NCBI GenBank assembly: GCA_036768485.1
Contig: JAVLUZ010000150.1
Span: 62,001-126,000, forward strand
DNA: 64,000 nt
Source: Mermis nigrescens
Taxonomy: Eukaryota; Nematoda; Enoplea; Mermithida; Mermithidae
Direction: 5' to 3'
Below the pieces are notes generated by a model, which did no database searches, had not been told where the DNA came from, and worked only from the letters and a program-made list of their open reading frames with translations. Shown piece after piece: positions 42,851 through 54,546 of the stretch. The stretch's first letter is position 1. Each line of letters opens with the position of its first letter. Position numbers and translations under genes: made by a program.

Positions 42851-43790
42851 AACATAAAATATCTCAACATTTGGAGAACTTCGAATATATTGTGGAACAC
42901 CGTTCCAAATTCTAGCTGATCTAACAGCAAAACAATACTTTTTACAATCAAGTCGAAATTTTTCTAAGTAGATATGATTTGCAAATGCATTCCTAGTACG
43001 CGAATGACTATAAAACTTATAAAAATCTTCAGAAGGTAAGAGATTATTGTGAATAATATTATACATAACAATTAAATCAAAATAAATTCTACGGAGTTCA
43101 AGCCTCTCTAAATTTAAGGCTTTCAGCCTTTCATCATAAGAAAGTCCCATATAACCAATTACCCTTTTAGTAAATTTTCGCTGTACCCGTTCAACCATGT
43201 TGATATCAGAAAGCAAATAGGGGCGCCATACAGTTGGAGCATACTCTACTATAGGCCGAATATAATTCCTAAAAGCAAGAAGCAACATTTTTAGATCACG
43301 TGATTCAAAACATTTGAAAATCAAAGCACTCATTTTCAAAGCTTTTGCTGATATATTAGTACCTACAAGAACAACTAGATGATAAGTTTGTTAAGGAAAC
43401 AACTAAATCTCGAATTGAGGAACCTGCGTCAGATAACAAAAAAATGGTTTAGGTGATATGTAACTTTAGGATTAGCGTACCCTAGATATAACAGAACATT
43501 TAGGGAGAGATATGCTTAACTGATTTTCTTCAGACCAGGAAACCAGCTTATCTAAATATTTTTGCAACAAAATAGGTATAATTTTGAGAAAAATTGAAGA
43601 GCTTCAAATCATCAGCAAAGAAAAAGACTTCACTATGCTTAACAGATTGAACAAAATCGCTTACAAACAACAGAAATAAAGAGGGTCCTAAAACGCTATC
43701 TTGGTTACCCCACTAATAACTGGTTTCCGATCAGAAAAAGAGTCAAAAATTTTGACCTTTTGTGTACGATTTTGTCAAAAACTAAGACAG
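42850..43790 (-). mobile_element. LINE copy, separate 3' half
   Basis: Minus strand: FADDLKLFNFSQ near 43610, then NYIRPIVEYAPTVWRPYLLS, VQRKFTKRVIGYMGLSYDER and ARIWNGVPQYIRSSPN. Distinct in sequence from the neighbouring copies. Confidence 0.78.
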
Positions 43791-44029
43791 TAAATGCATA
43801 TAAAGACTTACATAAGTAAACAGACTGCCCTGCAGCTCGAGAGAATTCAAAATTAAATAATTCTTGAATTGTGCGTCAATTCCTCGAAATGCACAAGATC
43901 TACTTGAATTATATTGCACCTGGTAACTGTGCGTCCAACAACTTTATTAATAATAGGCTGATACTTGTATATAATTTTGTGTTTCTTACAGAACATTAGT
44001 CATCCGTGCTGAAAATTTTACTCTTCGCA

Positions 44030-44207
44030 GTCGATCAGCAATACAACGTTTTCAGACAATTTACAATTTTTTTAGCACCAATGTTGTTCGAATACAAATA
44101 CATAAACATAAGCAACCTAATTTTTAAACTGCTGCACGAAATCGCGCGGCACGCAAACGTGCTTATCCCCGTAACGCTCGATTTTGTCCTTATTCCACTG
44201 AGTAAGT
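44030..44207 (+). CDS. Candidate internal exon, family unknown
   Basis: Lies between a pyrimidine-rich acceptor (TTTTACTCTTCGCAG) and a consensus donor (CTGA|GTAAGT). The only frame open across it reads DQQYNVFRQFTIFLAPMLFE then ISNLIFKLLHEIARHANVLI, largely helical and hydrophobic. It is flanked by LINE debris but is not LINE-like. Composition (CGCGCGGCACGC) differs from neighbours. No family is recognised. Confidence 0.25.
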
Positions 44208-44391
44208 ACCTATATATTATGTCGTCCGTCGAGAAGTGAAGAAACCTTTCAGTTTATATGATTTTCTTGTATTCTTAGGAGACTCAAACAGGAAAAAACT
44301 AAAAACGATTAAGATAAGGTTTGCATGTTTATCGTAATTGCATAAAACGTTCACATGCGCTAGGTACTGTAGGGGTAAAGTGCGTTGCGCT

Positions 44392-44561
44392 CAGGGTTGC
44401 CAAGTTGTGGGATTTCCCCCATTTTAGGGTTTGTTTTAGGCCATTGGGGACTTTTTAGCGGTTGAGGTCTTTTGCGCCTATGCTAAACCATTACTTGAGG
44501 TTTTTTAGGCAGTTTGAGGTAAAAATTGGGGTTTTTTTGACAAGAGCACATGGCAACCCCG
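44392..44561. mobile_element. 170-bp hAT-like MITE
   Basis: CAGGGTTGCCAAGTTG to CATGGCAACCCCG with flanks GTTGCGCT and GCTGCGCC (6 of 8). Confidence 0.6.
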
Positions 44562-44759
44562 GCTGCGCCAAATCTACTATAGAGGGCAAAAGGGGGCATT
44601 CGTGTAGCAGGTTCACTTAGGCATTAAGGTAGTCTTATTGGAAGGGCGTATGTATGTAGCTCATGGCATCTGAGGAAGCGGAAGAAAGTCGCTGCCAACC
44701 AGATTCGAAAGGTGGATCTCTTTTTCAAAGCACAGAACCTCGAGTCAAACTCTGGTTCA

Positions 44760-46262
44760 TTTCAACAACAACAACAACAACAATTTATTCGCTAAGTCGA
44801 AAGAAAATATTAACATACATGGATAAGACGAATGAACGAAAATGAAAATACATGAAAGACAAAACAAATTAAGTATGACGAAGCAGGGTAAACGTAAAGG
44901 CAATAGGAAAAACTGCTCTTACTTACGCCCCTATAAGAAATTTAGAAAGGTTTAATCTTTTAAGTTTAGTCAGAAAAACGTGTCTATTTGGAGCACTTAT
45001 AATCTGTTCAGGTAGAGAGTTCCAGATAGGAATTATTCGATTGCAAAAATCAAATTTTCTGCAATTTTTATTTACTTGATTGACGAGAAGTTTACAAGAA
45101 TTTGCTGCTCGATTAGAATTTAAATTAATTGTGAAGAAATCCTTGAAAGGAAGAGCTTGACATTTGATAATAGAAAAGGCTAATGTTAGGTCGTTATGGA
45201 GGCGTCTTAGTTTCAAGAGTGTCCAGACCAAGTTCGTGTAATCTTGCAGCATATGTCAAATTTTTATCACTAAAAATTCGTTTCGTAAACCTTCTTTGAA
45301 CCCGTTCGACGGAGGTGATATCACACAGCAGGTAAAGACTCCACGAAACAGCAATATTCAAGCACTGGTCGAACGTAAGTAATGAAGGCCTTGACAAGTA
45401 ATAATCTGTCTTTAGAAATAAAACTACGCAAGATCAGATTGCTTAAGTGCATGCCTTGTTTCACAATATATTCACAATGAGATCTGGACGATAAATTAGA
45501 ATTCAGAAAAACACTCAAATCTTTTACACAAAGTGTGTCAGTAGAAAGATAGAAATCATTTATGTGATAAGAATGCCTAGGGTTTGAACTACCCAGATAT
45601 AGAACTAAACATTTATTAACTGATATTTTTAATTGCCATGTATTGGCCCACTCATGCACATAATTTATGTCAGCTTGAAGTGTCATGAAATTGGATGATA
45701 GATTCCAAAGTTTGATATCGTCAGCAAACAAAGTAAAATTACTGTTTTGGCGCATTTCACATAAGTCGTTAATGAAGATTAAAAAAAGTGTGGGACCTAG
45801 TATACTACCCTGGGGCACGCCACTGGTAACAGGAATAGAATCAGATAAAGAATTTTTAATTTTAACGACTTGGGATCTATTAGTCAAGAAATTTTCGATC
45901 CAATTAAAAGAAAGTTTGTTCAGTCCATAAGATGCCAACTTAATTAGCAGTTTTTTGTGTGACACGGTATCAAAAGCCTTACAAAAGTCAATGTAGACAA
46001 TGTCAACAGGAATTCCTTCATCTAGAAATTTGGTCCACTGATTTTTGCACTCAACAAGTTGTAACGCACATGATCTATTTTTTCTAAAACCAAACTGTTT
46101 TTCACTTAGCAGATTTTGCTCCTCTAGATAAGAAATCAAGGACTTGTTCATTATAGATTCCATTAATTTACAAGAAACACAACATAAGGAGATTGGACGA
46201 TAGTTATCAACTGATGACATATCTCCCTTTTTATGAACTGGGATAAAGAAAGCTAGGTATTC
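44760..46262 (-). mobile_element. Best-preserved LINE copy (CR1/Jockey-like reverse transcriptase)
   Basis: The 330-codon minus-strand frame has PVHKKGDMSSVDNYRPISLC, FGFRKNRSCALQLVECKNQW, FCKAFDTVSH, SGVPQGSILGPTLFLIFIND, FTLFADDIKLWNLSSN and TWQLKISVNKCLVLYLGSSN. The C-terminal part continues in two other frames (ERVQRRFTKRIF, then FDFCNRIIPIWNSLPEQI). It ends with a (TTG)n tail at 44764-44782. 5'-truncated at about 46260; no endonuclease. Only frameshifts near 45380 and 45240 seen. Confidence 0.85.
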
Positions 46263-46490
46263 ATAATGTTTTGCATTAATAATAATATTGTAATAATAAT
46301 ATTTATTAGTCAATTACTTCCGTAGAAAATGCAATAAAAAATTACATGAAAGAAGGATTTAACGAAAGATAATGTCGAAAGAACGAAGGAAAGTTTACAG
46401 CATATAGCTAGTAATGGCTGAGACGTACAGGCGGATCGCGCTCACGTACGCTCTGACCGAAATGGTGGTGCCAGCGTTTCAAATAATCAA
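46262..46490 (-). mobile_element. LINE 3' end fragment with (ATT)n tail
   Basis: ATTAATAATAATATTG microsatellite abuts the previous LINE's truncated 5' end; beyond it ACAGGCGGATCGCGCTCACG parallels the tail at 41270. Confidence 0.5.
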
Positions 46491-47084
46491 TGGGCTGCGA
46501 CGAGCGGAGCAATCGAAGCGAGCGACGTGAGTCGCATCCTATTACTTACGCTTACTTTAAACGCTGTCGTCACCAACATTCTGGTCAGTCACATGAATCT
46601 ACAGAAACAATCCGATTCTTGACTTGACTCAATTTGAACCAGGTGGGTGGATGGCAGCTTTCATCGAAAACTACTTACTGTCTATGTACTTATAACGTGG
46701 CTATCTTAATACATATGTGAACCAGCTACACCAGTACCCAAAAGGGCCACCGTTTTTTATCCTAGCGATTTGGTTCACATGTGAACCATACCCAAAATTT
46801 TTTCCACATTCCAATTTTTGGTTCACATTTTGGGAGTCTAAAAGACATTTAAAAATTGAGCGCTCATGTTGAAAAATCGGTGTTTTATTGCGAAAAGTCC
46901 ATCCTACCTAAAATGGCGAGACCCAAAATGAGTTTTTGAACATTTTGTTATTGCAAATTTAGTGTGCTGCAATTCATATAACGATCAGTAATTTGTTCTA
47001 TCTTGTAAAACTGCACTTTCAGACCTTTACTAGTGTACTACAGCCGATCTCTGGAGTCTCATAGAGGAATAAAGACTCAATAAT

Positions 47085-47995
47085 TTATCGAAGTGTTGCG
47101 AAGCTCCAGAAAATTTCGCAATTTTACTTCTTTAAAACGCATTTTTGAAATAAAATTGCTGCAATCGGCGCGACGCGGCCTAAACATCAATAGAAAATAA
47201 TTAAATTAAATCAACCCGGCGCGGAGCGTTGGAAAATTTATCAAAATTTTGCCTCTAAGAAAGCATTTTCGCATTACAAAAATTGTCCGAAAATCCGTGC
47301 AGAAGATGAGAATTTCCAATCATATTAAAGTTCTAGAACAAGCTGTCGTTAAAAGTGCAGTGATTGGCGGGGCACGACCCTAACGTCGATGACAAATGTA
47401 AAATTAAATCAATCCGCCGCGAAGCGCTGGAAAATTTCGAAATTTTGGCTCTCTAAAATGAATTTTTGCATTATAGAAATTGGCCGAATCCAGCGCGGCC
47501 TTAGCATTAATGACAAGTAATACAATTAAATCGATTTGGCGCGAAGCACTGGTAAATTTTCACATTTTACCTCTCTAAAACGCACTTTTGCATGCCAAGA
47601 ATTCGTGCAGAAGATGAGGATTTTCAATCTTAGTAAAGTTATGGAACAAGTTGTCGATAAAAGTGCTGTGATCGGCATGATGCGGCCTAAACATCAATAA
47701 CAAGTGTAAGATAAAATCAATCCGGCGCAAAGCGCAGGAAAATTTTGACATTTTGGCTCTAACACGCATTTTGCATTACAAAAATTGACCAAACTTGTTC
47801 AGTAGATAAAGATTTTCAATTTTTATGAAGTCTTAAAGCGACTTGTCGATAATAGTGCTGTAATCGGCGCGCCGCGCCGAGAACATTAATAAAAAAATAT
47901 TCAAAATTAATACGGCGCCAAGCGCCGGAAAATTTTGGAATTTTACCCTTTTTTGAACGCATTTTTGTATTATAAAAATTTTCCGAAATGCGAAC
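47085..47995. repeat. Tandem array of about five units
   Basis: Each unit has GGAAAATTT...ATTTT, CTCTAAAACGCATTTTTGCA, CGTGCAGAAGATGAGGATTT, GTTGTCGATAAAAGTGC, GATCGGCGCGACGCGGCCTA and AAATCAATCCGGCGCGAAGC. Spacing between unit starts alternates near 123 and 190 bp, as if two unit lengths exist. Confidence 0.75.
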
Positions 47996-48181
47996 GAAGC
48001 CCAAAATTTTTTTCACATCTTGGAATTTGGTTAGCAAAAGCCCGTAAATGTGGGAAAAAACAGTGAAAAGGGCTAACATGGAACATACATACTTCACGTG
48101 CACTTGTTTGTTAGCTATTATAGTTTTTATCAACAACTTCTTAATTCTAATGCGCAGTCTTTGAACTTTTTTTAGTTTGAT

Positions 48182-49224
48182 TAGAGATGTGCTGAGGTCG
48201 CTATTTCTGCCGGGGCCGGGGCCTAGCCGGGGCCTAAGCTGTGCATTAAAATAGTCATTGAGATACTGAATCATGCGAATATGGCGCACTACTTAATGAA
48301 CAATTGTCTGATTTTCTAAATACCTATTCTACTGTTTCTACATCCATATTTTGAATGTATTTTACTCTACAATTGAGTGTTTCTAATCTTTAAAACACGA
48401 CTTATTCGGTTTGTCATAGGTGAAAACGCAATGAAACAGCTGTTTGTTGGTATTCCGGTGGCACGTGAGAGTACAGTGACGTGTTTTTCAGTTGAGCTTC
48501 TAACCTACATAGTATAGGTTGCACAGTTTTGTTTGTTTTCTTGCTTCACCTTTATTATTCTGCTGATTACTTTATGAATGGTTGCACGATTGGTCTGACC
48601 GTTTCCAAAACTAATCTTAGCCCATTTACACCTTCTCAACTTAGAACACACACCTGCTCATCGCAATTAATAAGTCGTTTCGTTAAACTATAAAAAAACT
48701 TTCTTTAAGGTCCGTGTTCTCTTTTTTCACAACACTTATCTATTTACTCGCTGATTTTGATTCCCCATATTTCTCCTCCACCAGTCAGCTTTTAATCAGA
48801 GAGCATATAATTTTTAAATTGATTACAAAATCAGATCATATTTAAGATATTTTTCGAAAAAATTATCAGCAAGGAGTTTTCAACAAAATTCGAGTACTTT
48901 TTCTTTGTCACAATGTTTTCCTAATTTATTGCCACGATTCGAATTCGATCTATCTGACGTACTTATTTGTCACTGGATTTCTTATATACGAGTATGCATT
49001 ACCTGAAAAAAACAGATAGCTTACTCTTCATGCTCTTTAGGAATAATTATTCATCTGCTAGCTTGGAAATTGCTATTGCTTGGAAACGAATAAAGATCTT
49101 TCTGCTTTCTGACTGATAAAACTTCTCTTTTCGCAGTTACTGCGTACATTTTAATTGTTTTTTGCTGGCCCCGGCGCCGGGCCGCTCCTGGCTCCGGCCC
49201 GAGGCCGGGCCTGGCACATCTCTA
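48182..49224. mobile_element. hAT-like element, 1043 bp, GC-rich subterminal repeats
   Basis: TAGAGATGTGC and GCACATCTCTA ends, flanks AGTTTGAT and GTTTTGAT (7 of 8). Just inside both ends are CCGGGGCCGGGGCC-type repeats. No transposase seen. Confidence 0.8.
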
Positions 49225-49432
49225 GTTTTGATAAATAACTTTAATTTTAATGCACAGTCTTAAGAGCTTATTATGATGTGATATTCACTAGGTTTTTATT
49301 TCTATGCTGCAACGAAATATTCAGCTTTGTTACACTTTTACAGATAGAGTCGAAATAACACATCAATTTTTCATTTCAGAATTATTTGATTTGTAAGAAG
49401 CGTAGACTAATCCGTTCACCATTGCCTTCCTC

Positions 49433-49435
49433 ATG
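49433..49435 (+). CDS. EloB: Elongin B exon 1 start codon (tentative)
   Basis: ATG directly followed by the consensus donor GTAAGTAAG. A first coding exon contributing only Met is inferred from the phase-0 start of the next exon. The opposite strand also has an open frame here, so this could be coincidence. Confidence 0.35.
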
Positions 49436-52400
49436 GTAAGTAAGTTTTCCTATGAAGTGTAAATCTGTCCACTGATCAAAGATTGGGTAAAATCTGTGGA
49501 TTTTCGTAACCACTAGTTTGTAATCATAGTATATAGTACCAATACTTTTATTAGGTATTGCTACGGTTTTTTGTATTCGGCAAAGATTTTTCACGATGTA
49601 CAAAGACTTTTGGGGACCGTCTTTTTACATGTACAAAGATTTTTCGGAAGACAAAAACTGCAAAAAAGGTTCGAAATTCGCAAAAATTCTCGGCGCTCCG
49701 CGCCGAAATGAGCAATTGTGTGTTCTATATATCTTTATAATTTCAGAAATTGCATTTCGAAAGGAAAAATGCCAAATTTTTTGGCGCTTCGCGCCGTTTT
49801 GAGACGATTATTACTGATTTTTGCCCTCAGAAACCTAGAAATTGCTAAAATACGTAACCAAAGGTCGAACAACTCTGTTTTTGCCACACTAAAATCGCTG
49901 CTGTACCATATTATAGTACCCAAAAGTTTGTGTGTACGAAATGTACAAAGACTTTTAGGGACCATCTTTGTACAAGTTTCAAACGGACCTTGTACAAAAA
50001 AAACACTGGGTACTGCCCTACTCAACTATACGTTGTAGCCTTTTTCAAACCTTTAGAATTCAATTTAAGATTGAAGGTAGGAATTTTAGAAAAGCGATTT
50101 TAAAATGCATTCCATGTCAAATAAGACTGGTTTTTAAGTACTTTATATATTGAAATAAATTTTATATGCACGACAGAGCGTGACCTGTAGAAAAATTCCT
50201 GTGTTTAAAGGATATTCACTAAATCAGTTGTAAAGTGAGACAACATAAGTTGATACCGCGAGCTCAAAAATTTCCGAGCTACACTACTGTCTTTAAAAAT
50301 TACTTTACCCTATTTTCTGAATCTTTAAGGGGAAGAAGATGATTACCATGTCCTGCTGCTTACGTGCGAATGGGCGTCCATCATACATGCACCTAATAAG
50401 GGATAAGAGGGGTATTACCTCCCGCTGAGGGGTCCGAAATTTAGGTACTTGGCCCAGAAGTATTGTATTTTCTAGCACTTTCGATTCGACTAATTTATTA
50501 AATAAACTCGACTTTTATTGTATAAAATCCCGGATTTCAACCCTGGCCGGCCACGCTGACCTTGCTCATCTATGGCGTTCATCCATTTAATTTGATTTGC
50601 TTGTAAAATAAAAACTAAAAATTTCGCAATAGCACTTGTCTCCGACATGTTTCTTCACAATTCACATCATACTTCATACATTGGTACATATATTATTGAA
50701 ATCGACGTATCACACGCACGCGGACATAGAAGTGAGATAAAGTATGACCTATGTCTGAAATTTTTAAAAAGTATGAATTATAAAGGAAATTTTGGGAGAC
50801 AAGCAAGGTTTCCCGCAGAATTTTCGAGCTCGATTTCAAATTCCATTCGTAATCACGCTAGTTACTAGACCGTGAAAGTTGATAATCAGTAAGCGTTAAC
50901 ACGTCGAGTATATTCAGTACCAATAGTTTTATTCGATAAAATGCATTTCACGTGCGACCATCTTTTTATATTTGGCTGAAATTCTTCGGCTGTGCGAAGA
51001 CTTTGAAATTGCCTTTAGATGATTATTCTACGTACATGCAACGATACGATTTTTTTTTGGGGGGGACATAGATTTTAAAATAAAATTGTATATTTTTGAT
51101 GCGTCGTGCTGTGTTTAGTAGTTTCCTGCACTCCTTACTTTTATAGAGCTCAAAATTAATTTTCACATAAAAGGGCAAAAACGTCAAATATATTCGGTTA
51201 TTCCCCTTCATATCGCTCCAGCTTCCAGTTTAAAAAACATGAATTATCAAAAATATTCTTTTTTCACCCCAATTTATTTGACGTACGCGTACTTTACTGT
51301 CTGTTGAAGATCTCTAAACTTGAATTGAATATTATCATAGAAATTTTAATACTACTTCATGCCACTCTTGTAACTTATTGTTTGATTTGCATCTACAGAG
51401 TCTCAAAATTAGTTTTCTGACGGATTGGACAAAATTTTCTTTACATGTCTATGGGATCTATACTAAAAATTATTAAGTACTGTTTAAAATAAACAAACAT
51501 TCTTAGTCAATTTCTTCACATGACTATTCCTGAACTTCCCGTCCCTGTGGTCATCCCTATCTTGCCAACCTATTTGTATATAGGTATTTGTTGATTTGCA
51601 GGCCAGACAATGCATTCACTTAAGGGCTAAACAATCTCAATTGGGGGGGGGGCAAGGCGATCATTCGGGTGAGTTAAATGACTGGTTTTGGTCAAAAGCG
51701 TTCAAACCACGTGATAATGCACTAAAAAAGTAGGTTTTGCAAACTTTTACGACAGGAGTAAAAGATCAACTTTGAGGGGGCGACGGCCGTTTTTGATGTC
51801 TACATCTCTTATCCCTCTTTATATGCATATTCGTTGATAGGTACATGAGTTTATTATTGATTTATTCACTTATTATGTCTTGCTTTCGTATGTATTTCAG
51901 GAAATTTTCTTCGAAATATGCCGACACAAGACTCATATATTCGTGGACACAGTTGAATCACGTAATGTTTATGAGCTTAAGAAAATGATCGAAGGCATTT
52001 TAAAGGTTCATTTTTAAGCATTATGCTTTTTTATAAATAAATAAAGCATAATGTAGTTGTTTTAGGTTTCTCCAGAAAACCAGCAGTTGCACAGAATCAG
52101 GGAAGGTCGAAACGTTGGTGACATCCTCGATGACAAATTGAGTTTATTAGATGCCGGTTATAATAATCAGACGGCGAGGGCTCAACAGCCCGCCTTGATT
52201 GGCCTTGCCGTGCGACAGAATGGTTAGCTAGTAAAAAGTGTGATTATTGTTTGACGTCATTTTTCAAGCATTAGTTGCCTAATTACGAATGATATAGTTT
52301 TCTGTATGCATTCTATTGTATTCAATTCACAATGCAATGCAACGTTAGCAATCAGTATTTTATATTAGGTCCCTTTGTACGTGTACAAAGATGTCCTTAA

Positions 52401-53638
52401 ACGTCTCTGTACTTGTATACAAGCAAAATTTTGGGTACTATTACGTGATACATTAGCGCTTTCAGTGTGGTGAAACTGGGTTTTCCGACTTTTGGTACTG
52501 CATCTTAACTAATTTTTGGGTTTCTGACAACCAAAAATACTGAAAAAAATTTGCAAAAAATTTGATATTTTCCTTTTTTTGAGCTTAAATTTTGCCATTA
52601 TAGAGATGTGTAGGATAGACAATTACTCAATCCGGCGGAAATTTTGTGTTTTTAAGACCTTTTTACGATTTTTGTCTTCCAAAATCTTTGTACATGTACA
52701 AAGACTTTTCAGGACTGTCTTTGTACATTGGGAAACATCTTTGCCGTATACGAAAAATCGTGTTGGCAATACTCATTTATTTTTTGAATTTAAGGCGTAG
52801 ATACATACTAAACAAAGCACACACGATAGCTTATTGGTGTGGAATTAAATTTGATTTCCCCCCCGTTTTTTCACTTGAATTTTCGCAAACGTGAAATTTT
52901 TCAATTTTTCAAGATTTTTGGTAACCGAGATTGGACACATTTTAACATACTGTCTGAGACGCAATGGTTGCCGTTTTCGAATCCAGAAAAAATCGTTTCT
53001 TAAACATATTTTCATTACTGATATTCAAACTATGGCTTGAAGTCCAATCGAAACTTTACTTAACTTTTAAACATTCAGTTGATATGTATATAATTTATCA
53101 TTATACATGATTTTTGGGAATTCTCCCTAGAAGAGTCCCCTTCCAGAATTCGCGATTTTCTAAAAGGTTTCAAAAACTTCGTAGAAAAGGTGTTGTTTTA
53201 AACATTTTTAGGTATATATTTACTTTAAAATGTTAATTTTTCGGCGCTTCGCGTCACATACTTATTGTTTGACTGTATTTTGTTCAATTCACAGAATTTT
53301 TTTCCATTGTTTTCGAAATATTCAATATTTTTATCTTCTACCGACAATAGGGCATTGTTAGAAACGCCAAAAATGGCGTTTTTGGTGCATATTTATCGTT
53401 TTTGAGCCCAAAAAGATATTTCGGAAAAAGTTTTTGGTTTCACCCCCACCAAAATTTCTACGCTGTGCATGTCTGGTGTAAAGTTAAGATCTTGTTCTGT
53501 ATAGTGTATATTGTAGATGGAAATTTCGAAACTTGTCAAATTGATCCTGTGTCCGAACCTCCGCCTTTGCCCGACGTCATGCGCAGCAGCGCTCCTTTGG
53601 ACGGAATGGGTCAGAAGCACGAAGAGCAGAGCATATGA
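49433..53638 (+). CDS. EloB: Elongin B, ubiquitin-like adaptor, four exons
   Basis: Elongin B pairs with elongin C in the Elongin (SIII) transcription factor and in CUL2/CUL5 VHL- and SOCS-box ubiquitin ligases. Certain exons: 51901-52005, 52066-52222 and 53517-53638. The ubiquitin-like domain reads EIFFEICRHKTHIFVDTVES, NVYELKKMIEGILK, then REGRNVGDILDDKLSLLDAG and the QTARAQQPALIGLAV stretch; the acidic-proline tail is FETCQIDPVSEPPPLPDVM. Phases agree throughout. Total about 129 aa, close to the usual 118. The domain-start exon begins in phase 0, so exon 1 need supply only Met. ATG|GTAAGTAAG at 49433-49441 is the best such site I see, but that start is tentative. Introns carry family D copies at 49562-50008 and 52353-52762. 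Confidence 0.9.
49562..50008 (+). mobile_element. Family D element in elongin B intron 1
   Basis: TACGGTTTTTTGTATTCGGC to AAAAACACTG; flanks GGTATTGC and GGTACTGC (7 of 8). Two GGCGC...GCGCC palindromes (49691-49705, 49782-49796). Confidence 0.8.
50380..51880. other. Rest of elongin B intron 1
   Basis: 50385-50580 is a short repeat with ends like family C (CATACATGCACC... to GCTGACCTTGCTCATCTATG). From 50600 to 51880 I see no gene; 51640-51800 has a repeat-like GGGGGGGG tract. Confidence 0.4.
51901..52005 (+). CDS. EloB: Elongin B exon 2
   Basis: Acceptor TGTATTTCAG, donor TTAAAG|GTTCAT, 35 codons. Encodes the first beta hairpin and helix of the ubiquitin-like domain, with RHKTHIF and YELKKMIEGILK. 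Confidence 0.92.
52066..52222 (+). CDS. EloB: Elongin B exon 3
   Basis: Acceptor TTGTTTTAG, donor AATG|GTTAGC; a 60-bp intron precedes it, unusually short for this window. Encodes VSPENQQLHRIREGRNV and LLDAGYNNQTARAQQPA. Confidence 0.92.
52353..52762 (-). mobile_element. Family D element in elongin B intron 3
   Basis: CAGTATTTTATATTAGGTCC to GAAAAATCGTG; flanks TTAGCAAT and TTGGCAAT (7 of 8). Confidence 0.75.
53110..53480. repeat. CGTCAGAAACG-type repeat just before elongin B last exon
   Basis: Shares TCGTAGAAAAG.TG.TGTTT, GGGCATTGTTAGAAACGCC and CGCTGTGCATGT with 35700-36070. Ends about 35 bp before the acceptor. Confidence 0.5.
53517..53638 (+). CDS. EloB: Elongin B last exon
   Basis: Acceptor ATATTGTAG; encodes DGNFETCQIDPVSEPPPLPD then VMRSSAPLDGMGQKHEEQSI and TGA. 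The PPLPDVM motif is the conserved elongin B tail. Confidence 0.9.
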
Positions 53639-54048
53639 TCAGTTGTTTATACACCGCCAAATGATGTTAATTATATCCAAAACAGCTAATATTTTTCGCT
53701 CGAATTTATTTGCTTCCTTTACTCGCTTTCATATCTATTCCATTTCGTTTCAATGTTCAATATTTATTATACAAAAATTCAGTAATTATTACGAGCAGCG
53801 GATGGGCGGCTTCGTCATCGCGAACATTCTTGCATTAGATAATGCTTAATGGGACATAAGTAATTTTCTTGTCTCATTTCAATTTATACATTACGTACCA
53901 TATATATAATTACGTATGCTTCAGATTCTAAGCACAGCTGAAGTTTGAAATCATCTAAGATGCATTTTGCTCGCTTATTTTATTTCTTCTGCTATTAGTT
54001 TTATTGGCTTATTTTAATTTATATTGTTATAAAAATCAACTGCTTGTT

Positions 54049-54358
54049 TCACCTGATAAATTCCCACTTTATATGTGATGTTTTGCATAAACTAGATTTA
54101 TGTGAATAATGCCTATTGAAGTTATGCATATGAATGTGTACATATCTTGCTACTAGAAAAGTTGGAGTGTGACTTTCATTTGGAATACGCCATACCATAT
54201 GCATGTTTTTGCAAATTTCGATGGTAAGATAAGTTGTTTTTAAAAAAGTCATCAATCTGCCTTTGCTATTCATACACATGTATGTTTCCTTATTTCGAAA
54301 GATAGAAATTTCGTAGCCATTCCTTAGCGCAGAAGTCACTAATTGATTTTAGAGGTAA
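54049..54358 (-). CDS. FGF-like reading frame (candidate)
   Basis: On the minus strand, after a plausible acceptor (CAATTAG), the frame reads RNGYEISIFRNKETYMCMN then SKGRLMTF. The YMCMN-x-x-GRL core matches the beta-trefoil strand of FGFs (usually Y-L-C-M-N-K-K-G-x-L). The rest to the stop at 54049 does not resemble FGF and there is no GT donor directly after GRLM. Chance similarity is quite possible. Confidence 0.2.
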
Positions 54359-54546
54359 AAAATAAAAATTACGACTGCGCCTTTCTCGCCATGGTCTTAA
54401 GTTATTCTAATCTTATTTCGCTCAAGAATGACGTTTCATTTTTTGCTTCCTCAACCGTTTGGATGATCATCTATAACAACTAACATGCATTATGCGTCTT
54501 TTATCGTGATAGAAATAAATGTTTTATCGTCTGATTCAATTTTTAG

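Noticed and set aside
38592..46313. Host gene encoding a reverse transcriptase or telomerase
   Set aside because: Motifs (SDH endonuclease, FADD, RVQRRFTKRI tail) and truncated multi-copy structure are those of non-LTR retrotransposons.
47085..47995. CRISPR-like array
   Set aside because: Units are long, imperfect, of two lengths and without unique spacers; this is eukaryotic tandem repeat DNA.
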